A DNA stretch of 64,000 nucleotides from Synechococcus sp. PCC 7502 (GTDB lineage Bacteria; Cyanobacteriota; Cyanobacteriia; Pseudanabaenales; Pseudanabaenaceae), in NCBI RefSeq assembly GCF_000317085.1, contig NC_019702.1, forward strand, positions 464,394 to 528,393, written 5' to 3'. The position numbers were made by a program, and so were the translations under genes. Below, piece after piece: positions 7,923 through 16,692 of the stretch; the stretch's first letter is position 1; every line of letters starts with the position of its first letter. Below the pieces are notes generated by a model. The model was not told the DNA's origin, made no database searches, and saw only the letters and a program-made list of their open reading frames with translations.

Positions 7923-9250
7923 TACTTAATTTCTCCAAATAGGTCGTAATGATCAGCACCCGTAATTTGCACAGAGAGCATTTCTCCCAAGCTCGCTTTA
8001 TGCTGAGGGTCTTTAAGATATACTACTCCATCCACATCCGGGGCAAACCTAGGCGATCGCCCAATTAATTCTCCAGTTTCAGGATGCTCTTGCTCAATTA
8101 AAACATTAACGATCTTACCGATTTCCGCCTGATTTTTACGCAATGAAATGTCCTGCTGGACAGCCATAATTGCATCTTTTCTTGCCTCTTTAATTTCTTC
8201 AGGAATTTGATCAGGCAAGTCATAGGCAGGAGTACCCTCTTCCGCCGAATAGGTAAATACCCCAACGTGATCAAACTCATGACGCTGTACAAATTCTAAA
8301 AGATGTTGAAACTGTGCCTCGGTTTCGCCCGGAAATCCTACAATTAAAGTCGTTCGCATCACCGCATTGGGAATTGCCGTTTTAATTTGTTCAATAATTT
8401 TGTCATTAACCCGACCATGCCAAGGACGATTCATTGCCCTGAGCATATCAGGATGGGAGTGCTGAAGTGGTAAATCTAAATAAGGCAATACATTTGGGAT
8501 AGATTGCATAGCTTTAATTACTTTCGGGGTCAAGCCTGTAGGATAGGCATAGTGCATCCGAATCCAAGGGACATCTACCTCACCCAAAGCTGTTAAGAGT
8601 TCTGCAAGTCTAGGTTGCCCATATAAATCTAGCCCGTAATTAGTAGTAATTTGGGAAATTAGGATCAGTTCTTTGACCCCCTCACTCGCAAGGCGATGTG
8701 CCTCAGTCACGATGGATTCAATAGATCGCGATCGCTGATTACCTCTAAGATGGGGGATTATACAAAAAGCACAGCGATAGTCACAACCCTCTGCTACCCG
8801 CACATAAGCCACAGACTGATTAGTAGTACGGTACCTTGGCACAGTTTCATCGGCAATATATGTTGGCTCTTGGGATATTTCCTTAACTCGTTCTCCCGCC
8901 TCTGCCCGCTCAATTACATTCACAATTTTATGGTAGTCTCCCGTTCCCACCAATGCCACTGCCTCTGGAATTTCATCAAGTAGGGTTTGTTGGAAATGTT
9001 GCGCCATACATCCTGCTATTACGATTCGTTTTCCCATTTCCGCCAGTTCTACCAAAGCTCTAACAGATTCTTCTCGCGCTGCTTCAATAAAACTACAGGT
9101 ATTAACAATTACATAGTCTGCCAACTCTTCATTACTATCCACCCCATAGCCAGCTTGCACCAGTAGTCCTAGCATATGTTCAGTATCTACACGATTTTTT
9201 TCACAGCCCAAATGGGAAATGGCGATCGTGGGCTTGATAGTTGGAATCAT
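7922..9250 (-). CDS. rimO: Ribosomal protein S12 methylthiotransferase RimO
   Basis: This radical-SAM methylthiotransferase adds a methylthio group to an aspartate of ribosomal protein S12. The N-terminal MTTase domain has its three cluster cysteines ([21 protein letters not shown]). The radical-SAM motif C-D-Y-R-C-A-F-C follows, and a C-terminal TRAM domain ends the protein. The frame extends to a TTG at 9304, but the ATG at 9250 starts right before the conserved strand, so I prefer it (442 residues). It lies downstream of psbB-psbT on the same strand with a possible weak terminator between. Confidence 0.93.
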   Translation of the reverse strand: MIPTIKPTIAISHLGCEKNRVDTEHMLGLLVQAGYGVDSNEELADYVIVNTCSFIEAAREESVRALVELAEMGKRIVIAGCMAQHFQQTLLDEIPEAVALVGTGDYHKIVNVIERAEAGERVKEISQEPTYIADETVPRYRTTNQSVAYVRVAEGCDYRCAFCIIPHLRGNQRSRSIESIVTEAHRLASEGVKELILISQITTNYGLDLYGQPRLAELLTALGEVDVPWIRMHYAYPTGLTPKVIKAMQSIPNVLPYLDLPLQHSHPDMLRAMNRPWHGRVNDKIIEQIKTAIPNAVMRTTLIVGFPGETEAQFQHLLEFVQRHEFDHVGVFTYSAEEGTPAYDLPDQIPEEIKEARKDAIMAVQQDISLRKNQAEIGKIVNVLIEQEHPETGELIGRSPRFAPDVDGVVYLKDPQHKASLGEMLSVQITGADHYDLFGEIK

Positions 9251-9331
9251 AAATGTCTTGCCAGAAATAACTTTTGCGTGCTGTTTAACTTTAGGTATTG
9301 TCAATAAATAGAGATGAAATGATCAAAACTT

Positions 9332-9365
9332 AAAACCCCCAAAAGGTGGATTTCCAATCAGGGGT
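9332..9365 (-). terminator. Possible terminator after psbT
   Basis: On the minus strand ACCCC (9365-9361) can pair with GGGGT (9337-9333), enclosing a small inner TGG/CCA stem, and is followed by T-rich DNA. It lies between psbT and rimO. The outer stem is only 5 bp with a long loop, so this is a weak call. Confidence 0.3.
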
Positions 9366-9417
9366 AATTTTGTAAGAAATTGACTTTAGAAATAGACCTT
9401 AGAAATAAATTAAATGA

Positions 9418-9525
9418 CTATTTTTTCTTCCCAGTATTAATTTTAGGTGGCTCTCTAAAGAAGATCGCAAAGAAAAATAGACCGATTAGACTAGCAAAGA
9501 TTAGAACGTAGGTAATAGTTTCCAT
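9418..9525 (-). CDS. psbT: Photosystem II protein T
   Basis: A 35-residue single-helix protein starting M-E-T-I-T-Y-V-L-I-F-A. A hydrophobic span rich in Phe and Leu follows, then the hallmark F-F-R-E-P-P and a Lys-rich tail. PsbT sits at the photosystem II dimer interface near the D1-D2 heterodimer and helps the acceptor side recover from photodamage. The gene lies 29 bases downstream of psbB on the same strand, the usual arrangement. The tail after R-E-P-P (K-I-N-T-G-K-K-K) is a little longer than in many cyanobacteria. Confidence 0.95.
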   Translation of the reverse strand: METITYVLIFASLIGLFFFAIFFREPPKINTGKKK

Positions 9526-9554
9526 AATTTTTCCGTAAATTGTTAAGCCTTAAA

Positions 9555-11087
9555 TTAAGCCTCAGCTCTAACACGAGTAGATTTGTCTCCAACTTTTTGG
9601 AAGGCACCCCATTCTACTTGCTCTTCATCAAGCTCTGGGTCAATACCTGCAAATACATCACGGAACAGAGTTCTAGAACCATGCCAAATATGACCAAAGA
9701 AGAAGAACAGAGCAAACACTGCATGGGCAAAGGTAAACCAACCCCTAGGGCTAGTGCGGAATACCCCATCCGAACTGAACTTATCTACATCAAAGTTAAA
9801 GGTTTCGCCTAGTTGTGCTTGACGAGCGATTTTCTTAACAGTAGGAGCATCAGTAAAAGTTTTACCGTTTAGCTCTCCTCCATATAGGGTTACAGAAATA
9901 CCCGCTTGCTCAAAACTATATTTAGATTCAGCTCTCCGGAAAGGAATATCAGCTTTAACTATCCCATCTTTATCCTGTAAAACCACAGGGAAGGTTTCAA
10001 AGAAGTTAGGTAAACGTCTTACAGTTAATTCACTACCATCTTTATCTTTAAATACTGGATGTCCAGCCCAAGCTTGAGCTACACCATCACCACTGTTCAT
10101 GGCACCAACACGGAATAATCCACCCTTAGCTGGGCTATTACCTACATAGTCGTAGAATGCTAGTTTATCGGGAATAGATGACCAAGCTTCGGATAGGGTT
10201 GCTCCCGATCTTAATTCTGCTTGAACACGGCGATCAATTTCCTGTTGGAAGTAGCTATTATCCCACTGATAGCGAGTAGGTCCAAACAATTCAATCGGCG
10301 TAGTTGCTGCACCGTACCACATAGTTCCCGCTACAACAAAGGCTGCGAAAAATACCGCTGCAATACTACTAGAAAGAACAGTTTCAATATTTCCCATTCT
10401 GAGAGCCTTGTATAAACGCTCAGGTGGACGTACAGTCAGATGAAATAGCCCCGCCAAAATGCCAACGATACCTGCGGCAATATGGTGAGCCACAACCCCT
10501 CCTGGATTAAAAGGATTAAATCCGTTAGGTCCCCATTCAGGAGCCACAGGTTGAACATGTCCAGTCAGTCCGTAGGGATCGGACACCCACATTCCAGGTC
10601 CAAATAAACCAGTTAAGTGGAATGCGCCAAAGCCAAAACAGAGGATGCCAGATAAAAATAAGTGAATTCCGAACATTTTGGGCAAGTCTAGGGCTGGCTC
10701 ACCAGTGCGTGGGTCTCTAAAGAGTTCCAAATCCCAGTTAACCCAATGCCAACAGGCAGCCAAAAACAATAACCCTGAAAGGACAATGTGAGCTACAGCT
10801 GTACCTTCAAAAGTCCATAAACCTGTATATTTTGCTGCTTCACCAGTTACACTCCAACCACCCCAAGAATCAGTAATTCCTAGCCTCGCCATAAAAGGCA
10901 ATACGAACATACCCTGTCTCCACATGGGATTGAGAATAGGATCGCTAGGATCGAAAGTTGCTGTTTCATAGAGAGCCATTGAACCTGCCCATCCAGCGAC
11001 AAGGGCGGTGTGCATGAGGTGAGTAGCAATCAGTCTACCTGGATCATTCAGGAGAACTGTATGCACTCGATACCAAGGTAATCCCAT
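9555..11087 (-). CDS. psbB: Photosystem II chlorophyll-binding protein CP47
   Basis: The 510-residue product is the core antenna protein CP47, beginning [11 protein letters not shown]. Six transmembrane helices carry the chlorophyll-ligand histidines (for example H-L-M-H-T-A, H-W-V-N-W, H-H-I-A-A-G), with the large lumenal loop between helices 5 and 6 (roughly residues 257-450). It passes excitation energy to the D1/D2 reaction centre. Length is normal. On the coding strand AAAGGAAATTAGCAA precedes the ATG. The upstream 250 bases contain two palindromic sites listed separately. It forms an operon with psbT. Confidence 0.98.
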   Translation of the reverse strand: MGLPWYRVHTVLLNDPGRLIATHLMHTALVAGWAGSMALYETATFDPSDPILNPMWRQGMFVLPFMARLGITDSWGGWSVTGEAAKYTGLWTFEGTAVAHIVLSGLLFLAACWHWVNWDLELFRDPRTGEPALDLPKMFGIHLFLSGILCFGFGAFHLTGLFGPGMWVSDPYGLTGHVQPVAPEWGPNGFNPFNPGGVVAHHIAAGIVGILAGLFHLTVRPPERLYKALRMGNIETVLSSSIAAVFFAAFVVAGTMWYGAATTPIELFGPTRYQWDNSYFQQEIDRRVQAELRSGATLSEAWSSIPDKLAFYDYVGNSPAKGGLFRVGAMNSGDGVAQAWAGHPVFKDKDGSELTVRRLPNFFETFPVVLQDKDGIVKADIPFRRAESKYSFEQAGISVTLYGGELNGKTFTDAPTVKKIARQAQLGETFNFDVDKFSSDGVFRTSPRGWFTFAHAVFALFFFFGHIWHGSRTLFRDVFAGIDPELDEEQVEWGAFQKVGDKSTRVRAEA

Positions 11088-11145
11088 TTGCTAATTTCCT
11101 TTATATAAATGATCTTAACGATTTTTATTTTATGCCAACGGGACA

Positions 11146-11158
11146 TTCAATTGTTGAA
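11146..11158. promoter_or_regulatory. Palindrome upstream of psbB
   Basis: TTCAATTGTTGAA is a perfect 5-bp inverted repeat with a 3-base centre, about 60 bases before the psbB ATG. On the psbB strand a TAAAAT-like -10 follows it by about 13 bases. It could be an operator, but nothing ties it to a known regulator. Confidence 0.3.
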
Positions 11159-11180
11159 CATAACAATCTTGAGAAGTCCT

Positions 11181-11204
11181 AATTGGGTTAATATTACCCT
11201 AATT
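11181..11204. promoter_or_regulatory. Imperfect 24-bp palindrome between psbB and a divergent gene
   Basis: The 24 bases centred on AATATT match their own reverse complement at 20 positions (AATT-G-GG...CC-C-TAATT arms). The site lies in the 251-bp divergent intergenic region between psbB and the secreted-protein gene at 11339, so a regulator here could affect both. Inferred only from symmetry. Confidence 0.3.
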
Positions 11205-11338
11205 ATGTAGGTTTATGTGAATGATTGCTCCATTATTTTGCTGACTTGTACTGATTTGATCTAGGTATCGTGGTCTTTTAGCGAAATTGCTGCTATGGGG
11301 TAATTTGTTTTTTATTAATTGCAGATCCTCAAAAAATT

Positions 11339-11809
11339 ATGAATTTCATGATATTACGCACGTTTGCTACCGCTATTTTGCCCATACTTATACTAGTAAA
11401 TTTACCTTTGGGTGCTAAATCTCAGCCAATTTTGCCCTCCGAAGCTCCTCCCGTGTTGACTGCTCCTCCGATTGAAGCCATCCAGACTCCTGATGGCAAT
11501 GTCACGCCTGTGAATGGGAGTGTGACGGTTAAATTGATTAATAAGACTAACGCTAGGATTAAATTCCAATTTTTGGGTAATTTGGGTACCCGTCAAACTA
11601 TTCTGGAGGGGCAAGCTGAGTCTCGTTTGTTTAAGTTGTCATTACCTATATCCTTAACTTTTAGGCGTATAGATAACGGATTTTTAAAAGTTGATTTACG
11701 GACAAGGGATAATGGGCTGCTGGAAGTAGAGTTTGACTTGACCGCAGATTTTAATGTCGATCGCATTAGTTTATGGGTGAGTCCATCTGGGGAAATTTAT
11801 CTGAATTGA
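11339..11809 (+). CDS. Secreted hypothetical protein
   Basis: A 156-residue protein with a clear N-terminal signal peptide (hydrophobic residues about 5-23, then G-A-K-S-Q). A Pro-rich linker and a beta-rich region with conserved-looking V-T-V-K-L-I-N-K-T-N-A follow. It is probably periplasmic or envelope-associated. I recognise no domain. It is transcribed divergently from psbB and stands alone, since the next gene starts 102 bases later without an evident terminator. Confidence 0.65.
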   Translation: MNFMILRTFATAILPILILVNLPLGAKSQPILPSEAPPVLTAPPIEAIQTPDGNVTPVNGSVTVKLINKTNARIKFQFLGNLGTRQTILEGQAESRLFKLSLPISLTFRRIDNGFLKVDLRTRDNGLLEVEFDLTADFNVDRISLWVSPSGEIYLN

Positions 11810-11911
11810 CTTTATAAAATGACTTCCAAGTTAAATTCCAGAACGAGTTTTAGTGTGACTCTATAGGTGAACATGTTAGCCTAAGGTAAAAGCAGGATTT
11901 TTAGTTGTTAA

Positions 11912-13390
11912 ATGAATTCAAATACTTTTTTCCCATTGTTGGTTCTAGGCTTTGCCTGCTTAATTTTAGGCTGGAGTTTACGCAAAGCTAATGGCTTTAA
12001 TAAGCTTAGTTTTTTAGCTTGGCTACAGGGATCAATGTTGGTTTTACCTTGGATTGCCTATTTTGGTTTATTTTTAAGCGGTATATTTATCAGCCTTGCT
12101 GGGCTTTTATTATTGCTTTCTATATCGACGATCGCCTACATCTGGTTAGGAAGATTTGTGCGTAAAGTTCAGAATGAGCAACCTAAGCCTACTTTAAAAA
12201 AACAGGTGATTGCTCCAATCCTTGAAATAAAGCCAGAACCTAATTTAAAAAGCAAGTCAGAAGTAGAGATAGGCTCTAAACTTCAACCTGAAGATATTAA
12301 AAAGATGCAGGGCATATTTGGCATTGAAACTTTTTATGCCACCGAGATCGTCCCCTTTCAACAGGGATTAGTATTTAAAGGCAATATGAGGGGGGAAGCT
12401 GAAGCAGTTTATCATCATTTATCTAAGAGTTTAAGCGATCGCCTTGGGCAAAGGTATGAGTTATTTCTTTTGTCTGGTCAAGACTCCAAACCTGTGGTTA
12501 TGATTTTGCCAAATCGAGGAGAATTAGTAACTGAGACTAAACCTCAGCAAATTTTAGCGGTGATTTTAATAATTTGTACAATACTCACCTGTCTTGCATT
12601 GGGAGCGCAGTTGGGAAATATTGATTTGAGTCTGCATCCTGAGCGGTTTTTAGAAGGTTTACCGTTTGGTTTGGGGATTGGGGCAATTTTACTGGTGCGG
12701 GAGTTAGGCTGGCGATGGATAGGACAGAAGTATGAGGTCAAGTTGGGTTTGCCTTTTTTCTTGCCTTCTTCGCAAATGGGAGCTTTCGGTGCTTTTAGTC
12801 GAATTCAGTCGTCATTACCTAATCGTCAAGTTTTGTTTGATTTAGCGATCGCTCCTGCTATTTGTAGTGGGTTATTATCTCTACTATTTTTAGTGGTGGG
12901 TTTATTACTCTCAGGTCACCATGATGGCAACTTGCAGATTCCTAGCCAAATTTTCCAAGCGTCGGTATTGGTAGGAATTTTAGGAAAGCTAACTTTGGGT
13001 GGGGCATTGCATATCGATTTAGTGGAAATTCACCCTTTGGTAGTTTTAGGTTGGTTGGGACTGGTAATTACGGCATTAAATCTTTTGCCTGCGGGTCAGC
13101 TAGATGGGGGCAGAATTATTCAGGCTATGTATGGCAGAAAAACTGCTGGTACGGCTACATTGTTGACTTTATTGGTGTTGGCGATCGCTACTTTAATTAA
13201 TCCTTTAGCACTGTATTGGGGCGGAATTATTTTGATTTTACTTAGGGATCAAGAGGGGATTATGCACAATGAGTTGAGTGATTTAGATGGCGATCGTGAT
13301 GCTTTGGGCATATTTGCTCTATTTTGGATGTTGATAACTTTACTACCCATGACGGCAACCGTAGCGGAGAAATTGGGCATAGGAGGCTAG
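11912..13390 (+). CDS. Site-2-protease-family (M50/EGY-like) membrane protein with altered zinc motif
   Basis: A 492-residue membrane protein. Two or three N-terminal helices and a soluble region (about 100-195) precede an S2P-type membrane core. Where M50 proteases carry the zinc motif HExxH, this protein reads R-E-L-G-W-R-W, so both histidine ligands are replaced by Arg and Trp while Glu stays. The second motif, N-L-L-P-A-G-Q-L-D-G-G-R, is intact, as is the G-A-F-G-A-F-S-R-I loop typical of EGY proteins. Plant EGY3 similarly lacks HExxH. It is probably a non-catalytic pseudoprotease, perhaps a chaperone or partner. Its TAG shares a base with the GTG start of a CPBP protease gene. Confidence 0.8.
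   Translation: MNSNTFFPLLVLGFACLILGWSLRKANGFNKLSFLAWLQGSMLVLPWIAYFGLFLSGIFISLAGLLLLLSISTIAYIWLGRFVRKVQNEQPKPTLKKQVIAPILEIKPEPNLKSKSEVEIGSKLQPEDIKKMQGIFGIETFYATEIVPFQQGLVFKGNMRGEAEAVYHHLSKSLSDRLGQRYELFLLSGQDSKPVVMILPNRGELVTETKPQQILAVILIICTILTCLALGAQLGNIDLSLHPERFLEGLPFGLGIGAILLVRELGWRWIGQKYEVKLGLPFFLPSSQMGAFGAFSRIQSSLPNRQVLFDLAIAPAICSGLLSLLFLVVGLLLSGHHDGNLQIPSQIFQASVLVGILGKLTLGGALHIDLVEIHPLVVLGWLGLVITALNLLPAGQLDGGRIIQAMYGRKTAGTATLLTLLVLAIATLINPLALYWGGIILILLRDQEGIMHNELSDLDGDRDALGIFALFWMLITLLPMTATVAEKLGIGG
13381..13386 (+). promoter_or_regulatory. AGGAGG Shine-Dalgarno inside the M50-like gene end
   Basis: A consensus AGGAGG lies within the last codons of the upstream gene, 3 bases before the GTG at 13390. 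This decides the start of the CPBP gene against the longer TTG frame at 13324. The spacing is short, so the coupling TAGTG probably matters. Confidence 0.6.
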
Positions 13391-14199
13391 TGGCTAAATA
13401 TCCATTTTTACTGAGACTAGGAGCATTTTTAGGAATTTTATTAGGGTTATGGCTCCCCATAGCTTTGCCAGTTTATTTAATCTTCAAAGAAGCCAGTAGT
13501 GTATCCCTCGGAATTTTACTCTACATTTTATTCGTAGGATTAATTTGGGTATGGGGACGTAAGGTTGAAGGCGTAGGTCGCCCCTATTATTACTATGGCT
13601 TGGGAAGGCATCCTGAAGGAAATCATTACTTTTTTTTAGAGCTTTTAGCAGGTTTTGGTGTTGGCTTTATGGCTTTATTTTTATTGATGGAGCTGCAAGT
13701 TAGTTGGGGGTGGTTAAGTTGGCAGCCAAATATTGATTGGATTAGTGCTATCGGTTCAGGCGTGTTAACAGGTCTAGGGGTAGGTTTTGCAGAAGAATTA
13801 CTATTTCGGGGGTTGCTATTAACTGAAATGGAAAAGGATTTTGGCACGGGGCGATCGCTGTGGTTGAATAGCAGCTTTTTTGCGATTACCCATTTCATTA
13901 AATCTGAACCCATTCAAGTCTTAATCTCTCGTTTGGTGCAGTTTCCGGGTTTGATGTTGTTAGGAATGACTTTAGTTTGGGCAAGGCGATCGCAAAATGG
14001 CAGTCTGGGCTTAGCAATTGGTTTACACGGTGGATTAGTTGGAGCCTTTTACATTGTTAATACCACTAGCTGGATTCGAGCTAATCAAGTCGTACCTGAA
14101 TGGATCACAGGCATAGGAGGTAATCCTTTAGCAGGCATTATGGGTTTATTGTTTTTAGGAGCGATCGCCTTGGGGATTAGATTAAAACCCAAATCTTAA
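13390..14199 (+). CDS. CPBP-family intramembrane glutamic endopeptidase
   Basis: A polytopic membrane protein of about 269 residues from the GTG at 13390. It carries the CPBP/ABI signature: E-E-L-L-F-R-G (motif 1, paired glutamates with Arg), F-F-A-I-T-H-F (motif 2, His) and G-L-H-G-G-L-V-G (motif 3). These are the catalytic residues of Rce1-like intramembrane proteases, so unlike its upstream neighbour this protein looks active. The frame extends upstream to TTG 13324, but that stretch codes for the neighbour. The gene is coupled to the S2P-like gene by a one-base overlap. Substrate unknown. Confidence 0.85.
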   Translation: MAKYPFLLRLGAFLGILLGLWLPIALPVYLIFKEASSVSLGILLYILFVGLIWVWGRKVEGVGRPYYYYGLGRHPEGNHYFFLELLAGFGVGFMALFLLMELQVSWGWLSWQPNIDWISAIGSGVLTGLGVGFAEELLFRGLLLTEMEKDFGTGRSLWLNSSFFAITHFIKSEPIQVLISRLVQFPGLMLLGMTLVWARRSQNGSLGLAIGLHGGLVGAFYIVNTTSWIRANQVVPEWITGIGGNPLAGIMGLLFLGAIALGIRLKPKS

Positions 14200-14234
14200 G
14201 TATCTAAACCTTAAGTAAAATGCTTTAGTAAAAA

Positions 14235-14744
14235 TTACGACACCCGTTTTTGTAGAGATGCTGCTCTTCGTTTTGCAGTTTCATTGTCAGGAGCGATTTC
14301 TAGTACCCGTTGATAGGACTCTAGGGCCTGAGGGATTAATTTTTTCTTCTCATACACATGCCCCAAGTTATTTATCGCAATTACATATTCGGGTTGGAGA
14401 GCGATCGCTTCTTTATATTTTCTAATTGCCAGATCAAACTGTTGCTGAGAGAAATAGGCAAAACCTAGGGCATTATGCACTTCTGCCATTCCTTCTCCCC
14501 CAGATTTTAGGGATTTTTCAAACTCAGAAATTGCCTTAGCATAGAGTTTTTTATTTAGGTACACGCTCCCCAGTTTGTAATAATCGATGGGCGTTCCCGT
14601 CTCTTTTTGTAGTTTTGGCTGTAAATCACTAATTACTGATTCTAACTGCCGACTTTTATAAATTTGTCTTACTACTAACCACCCCAAGATACCTAAAATT
14701 GTGACTAATGTGGTGAGGTAGGCGATCGCTAATAAACTATCCAT
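14235..14744 (-). CDS. ycf37: Ycf37-like TPR membrane protein
   Basis: A 169-residue protein with an N-terminal membrane helix (about 5-25), a short linker and three tetratricopeptide repeats (about 52-155). An example repeat is A-L-G-F-A-Y-F-S-Q-Q-Q-F-D-L-A-I-R-K-Y. Size, membrane anchor and TPR number match Ycf37/PYG7, a factor for photosystem I assembly and stability in cyanobacteria and chloroplasts. The assignment rests on remembered family layout and could also fit another anchored TPR protein. It converges on the CPBP gene with a 35-base gap. Confidence 0.7.
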   Translation of the reverse strand: MDSLLAIAYLTTLVTILGILGWLVVRQIYKSRQLESVISDLQPKLQKETGTPIDYYKLGSVYLNKKLYAKAISEFEKSLKSGGEGMAEVHNALGFAYFSQQQFDLAIRKYKEAIALQPEYVIAINNLGHVYEKKKLIPQALESYQRVLEIAPDNETAKRRAASLQKRVS

Positions 14745-14812
14745 GAAGATTCTATAAAATTTTATCCTTAGTAATCCTATGGTAAATTACCTCATTACCT
14801 AAGTGTAATTAA

Positions 14813-14839
14813 TAAAATATTCCTCTATAAAATATTTCT
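14813..14839. repeat. Short direct repeat in AT-rich divergent promoter region
   Basis: TAAAATATTCCT (14813-14824) recurs as TAAAATATTTCT (14828-14839), one base different, 15 bases apart. It lies in the 221-bp divergent region between the Ycf37-like and DUF4189 genes. It could be a pair of binding sites or AT-rich coincidence. Confidence 0.3.
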
Positions 14840-14965
14840 GTGTAAACATAACTTTAAACTTATAAACAAACTGAGAAACAAATCAGCAATTAAACTTTGG
14901 AATAAATTATTCATACTAGCTTCATAGTATATTAATTCTTAATTCAAAGAAAAACCCTAAAACCT

Positions 14966-15355
14966 ATGTCTTTCAATCTTGGTAAGCCCATAACCTTAGC
15001 AATGTTAACAATGATGCCGATCTTATTTGGTGGTGAGCTAGTAGCTCTGGCAGACAATTTTGGAGCGATCGCCCGTTCTCGTAATACTGGAGATAAAGGC
15101 TATGCTTGGAATTTTTCTACTAGAGAGCAAGCAGAACGCAGGGCAAGACGGGAATGTGCAAATGTTTCAGGTGCTGATGATTGTAGAGCATTACTGTGGT
15201 TTAAAAATGCCTGTGGTAGCATCGCTGAGGCATCCAATGGGGGAGCAGGTACAGGTTGGGGTACTGATGAGGCTCTGGCAGAACGGTATGCCCTTGAATC
15301 CTGCAGCACAGTGGGTTCTCGGTGCCGTGTGGTTAGGACCTTCTGCACTGATTAG
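14966..15355 (+). CDS. Secreted DUF4189-domain protein
   Basis: A 129-residue exported protein. The signal peptide is about residues 8-30, ending A-L-A-D-N. A DUF4189 domain follows with F-G-A-I-A-R-S, W-N-F-S-T-R-E-Q-A-E-R-R-A and paired cysteines (C-A-N-V...D-D-C, C-G-S, S-C-S-T-V, R-C, F-C) expected to form disulphides outside the cytoplasm. Family function is unknown. Two overlapping shadow frames in this gene were discarded. Confidence 0.8.
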   Translation: MSFNLGKPITLAMLTMMPILFGGELVALADNFGAIARSRNTGDKGYAWNFSTREQAERRARRECANVSGADDCRALLWFKNACGSIAEASNGGAGTGWGTDEALAERYALESCSTVGSRCRVVRTFCTD

Positions 15356-15420
15356 TATTACTGACTAGGATTTATTCTGAGTATCATGGTAGATAAGTAA
15401 AATCAACTGAAAAGCTAATC

Positions 15421-16104
15421 ATGGCAAATGACGGTTTCAATGTATTAGTTGTTGATGATAACGAGATGAATCGTGATACTCTACGTCGTCGCTTAAAATA
15501 TGAAGGCTTCACGGCAGAGTTAGCTTCTAGCGGTAAAGAGGCAATGACAATGCTGCGATCGCAACCCTTTGATTTAGTATTACTAGATATTATGATGCCA
15601 GGTATGGACGGCTATCAGGTACTGGAGGCAATTAAAGCCGATAAAGCCTTAAGTAGTATTGCCGTGATCATGGTGTCTGCCATTGATGACCTAGATAGCA
15701 TGATGCGATGTACAGAACTTGGTGCCGATGACTATTTAACTAAACCTTTTGATCCTGTCTTATTGAGAGCAGCGATCGCCCGATCCTTAAAGCGCACACC
15801 CACAGTTGCTCCTAAACCAGTCAACCAAAAAATTACTACCCTCCAGAGTGAAACTAAGCTCCAATCTGATCCCCAAATCTCTAAGACATCTAAGGAACCC
15901 ACAAATCCTCCAGACATAAGTTTGCAAGAAATTGTGACCCAGATAATCAATACAGGGCAACTAACGCGCAAGTCTTATATGCACTTCAGTAAAGCCATTT
16001 TTAATGGTTTATTTTCCTCTACTCCTCTAACCCAAGTTCAGTACGGGCAGATTAATATTATATTTACCTATCTCCAGTCTGGACGCATCAAAGTTATAGA
16101 CTAA
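15421..16104 (+). CDS. Response regulator with C-terminal unassigned domain
   Basis: A 227-residue protein. Residues about 7-122 form a receiver domain: V-V-D-D-N (acidic pocket), phospho-acceptor Asp in L-L-D-I-M-M-P-G-M-D-G, the switch Ser in V-S-A and Lys in T-K-P-F. A Pro/Thr/Lys-rich linker of about 40 residues follows. The last 65 or so residues (from D-I-S-L-Q-E-I-V to I-K-V-I-D) look folded but match no output domain I recognise. It is not a DNA-binding helix-turn-helix by eye. No histidine kinase is adjacent. Confidence 0.85.
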   Translation: MANDGFNVLVVDDNEMNRDTLRRRLKYEGFTAELASSGKEAMTMLRSQPFDLVLLDIMMPGMDGYQVLEAIKADKALSSIAVIMVSAIDDLDSMMRCTELGADDYLTKPFDPVLLRAAIARSLKRTPTVAPKPVNQKITTLQSETKLQSDPQISKTSKEPTNPPDISLQEIVTQIINTGQLTRKSYMHFSKAIFNGLFSSTPLTQVQYGQINIIFTYLQSGRIKVID

Positions 16105-16306
16105 GACTTCCTCCCTCTGAAACCAGTTTTTTAGAAATGCCTACCCAAAGATACTTATGTAAGGAATTGGCATAACTTTCTATTTTAAATTCCTAGCAGG
16201 ATTTAGAATTGTCTTTATAACTAATCTATAAACTAACTAATCTATTAGCTTCTCGATCGCTATCAATACATTGAATTACATTGAATAATGCTAAATGGAG
16301 AATAAA

Positions 16307-16660
16307 ATGCCTTACGAAAATGCTGTACTAGATGATAAAGACCTTCAAGCTGGTTTATCGGGAATTAATCCCAAATTTGGAGACTTTGTTACCCGTGTTG
16401 CGGGCGAAGCTTGGGGGTTACCTCTAATCGATCAAAAAACCAAAGCCTTTATCACTATTGCGGTTGATCTAGTTAATAATACCCAGATCGGGATTGGTAG
16501 TCCTTTTGAAGCTCATGTCAATATGGCGCTCAAGCAAGGTGCAACTCGTGAAGAAATCGAAGAACTGTTACTATTTATGGCAGTTTATGCTGGCTTTAAT
16601 AAATCTGCTAGTGCCTTTGTTGCCCTCAATCAAGTTCTCGGCAGTTCTAATTCCGATTAA
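16307..16660 (+). CDS. Carboxymuconolactone-decarboxylase-like protein
   Basis: A 117-residue AhpD/CMD-fold protein. The helix with K-A-F-I-T-I-A-V-D-L-V and the segment E-A-H-V-N-M-A-L-K-Q-G-A-T-R-E-E-I-E-E are characteristic. The redox C-x-x-C of AhpD is absent; at that place it reads E-A-H-V-N, as in the decarboxylase-type branch with a histidine. The true start is the ATG at 16307, which GGAG (16297-16300) precedes by 6 bases; a first ATG at 16295 overlaps that Shine-Dalgarno. It is the first gene of a three-gene run with an NTF2-like and a DJ-1-like gene. Confidence 0.8.
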   Translation: MPYENAVLDDKDLQAGLSGINPKFGDFVTRVAGEAWGLPLIDQKTKAFITIAVDLVNNTQIGIGSPFEAHVNMALKQGATREEIEELLLFMAVYAGFNKSASAFVALNQVLGSSNSD

Positions 16661-16692
16661 ATACTTAAATTAGCCTTATCCATTGCATCCTA

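Noticed and set aside
13324-13389. Upstream extension of the CPBP gene from TTG
   Set aside because: This stretch codes the end of the S2P-like protein, and AGGAGG before GTG 13390 marks the later start.
15060-15368. 102-residue frame overlapping the DUF4189 gene
   Set aside because: The DUF4189 frame has signal peptide and family motifs; this one is its shifted shadow.
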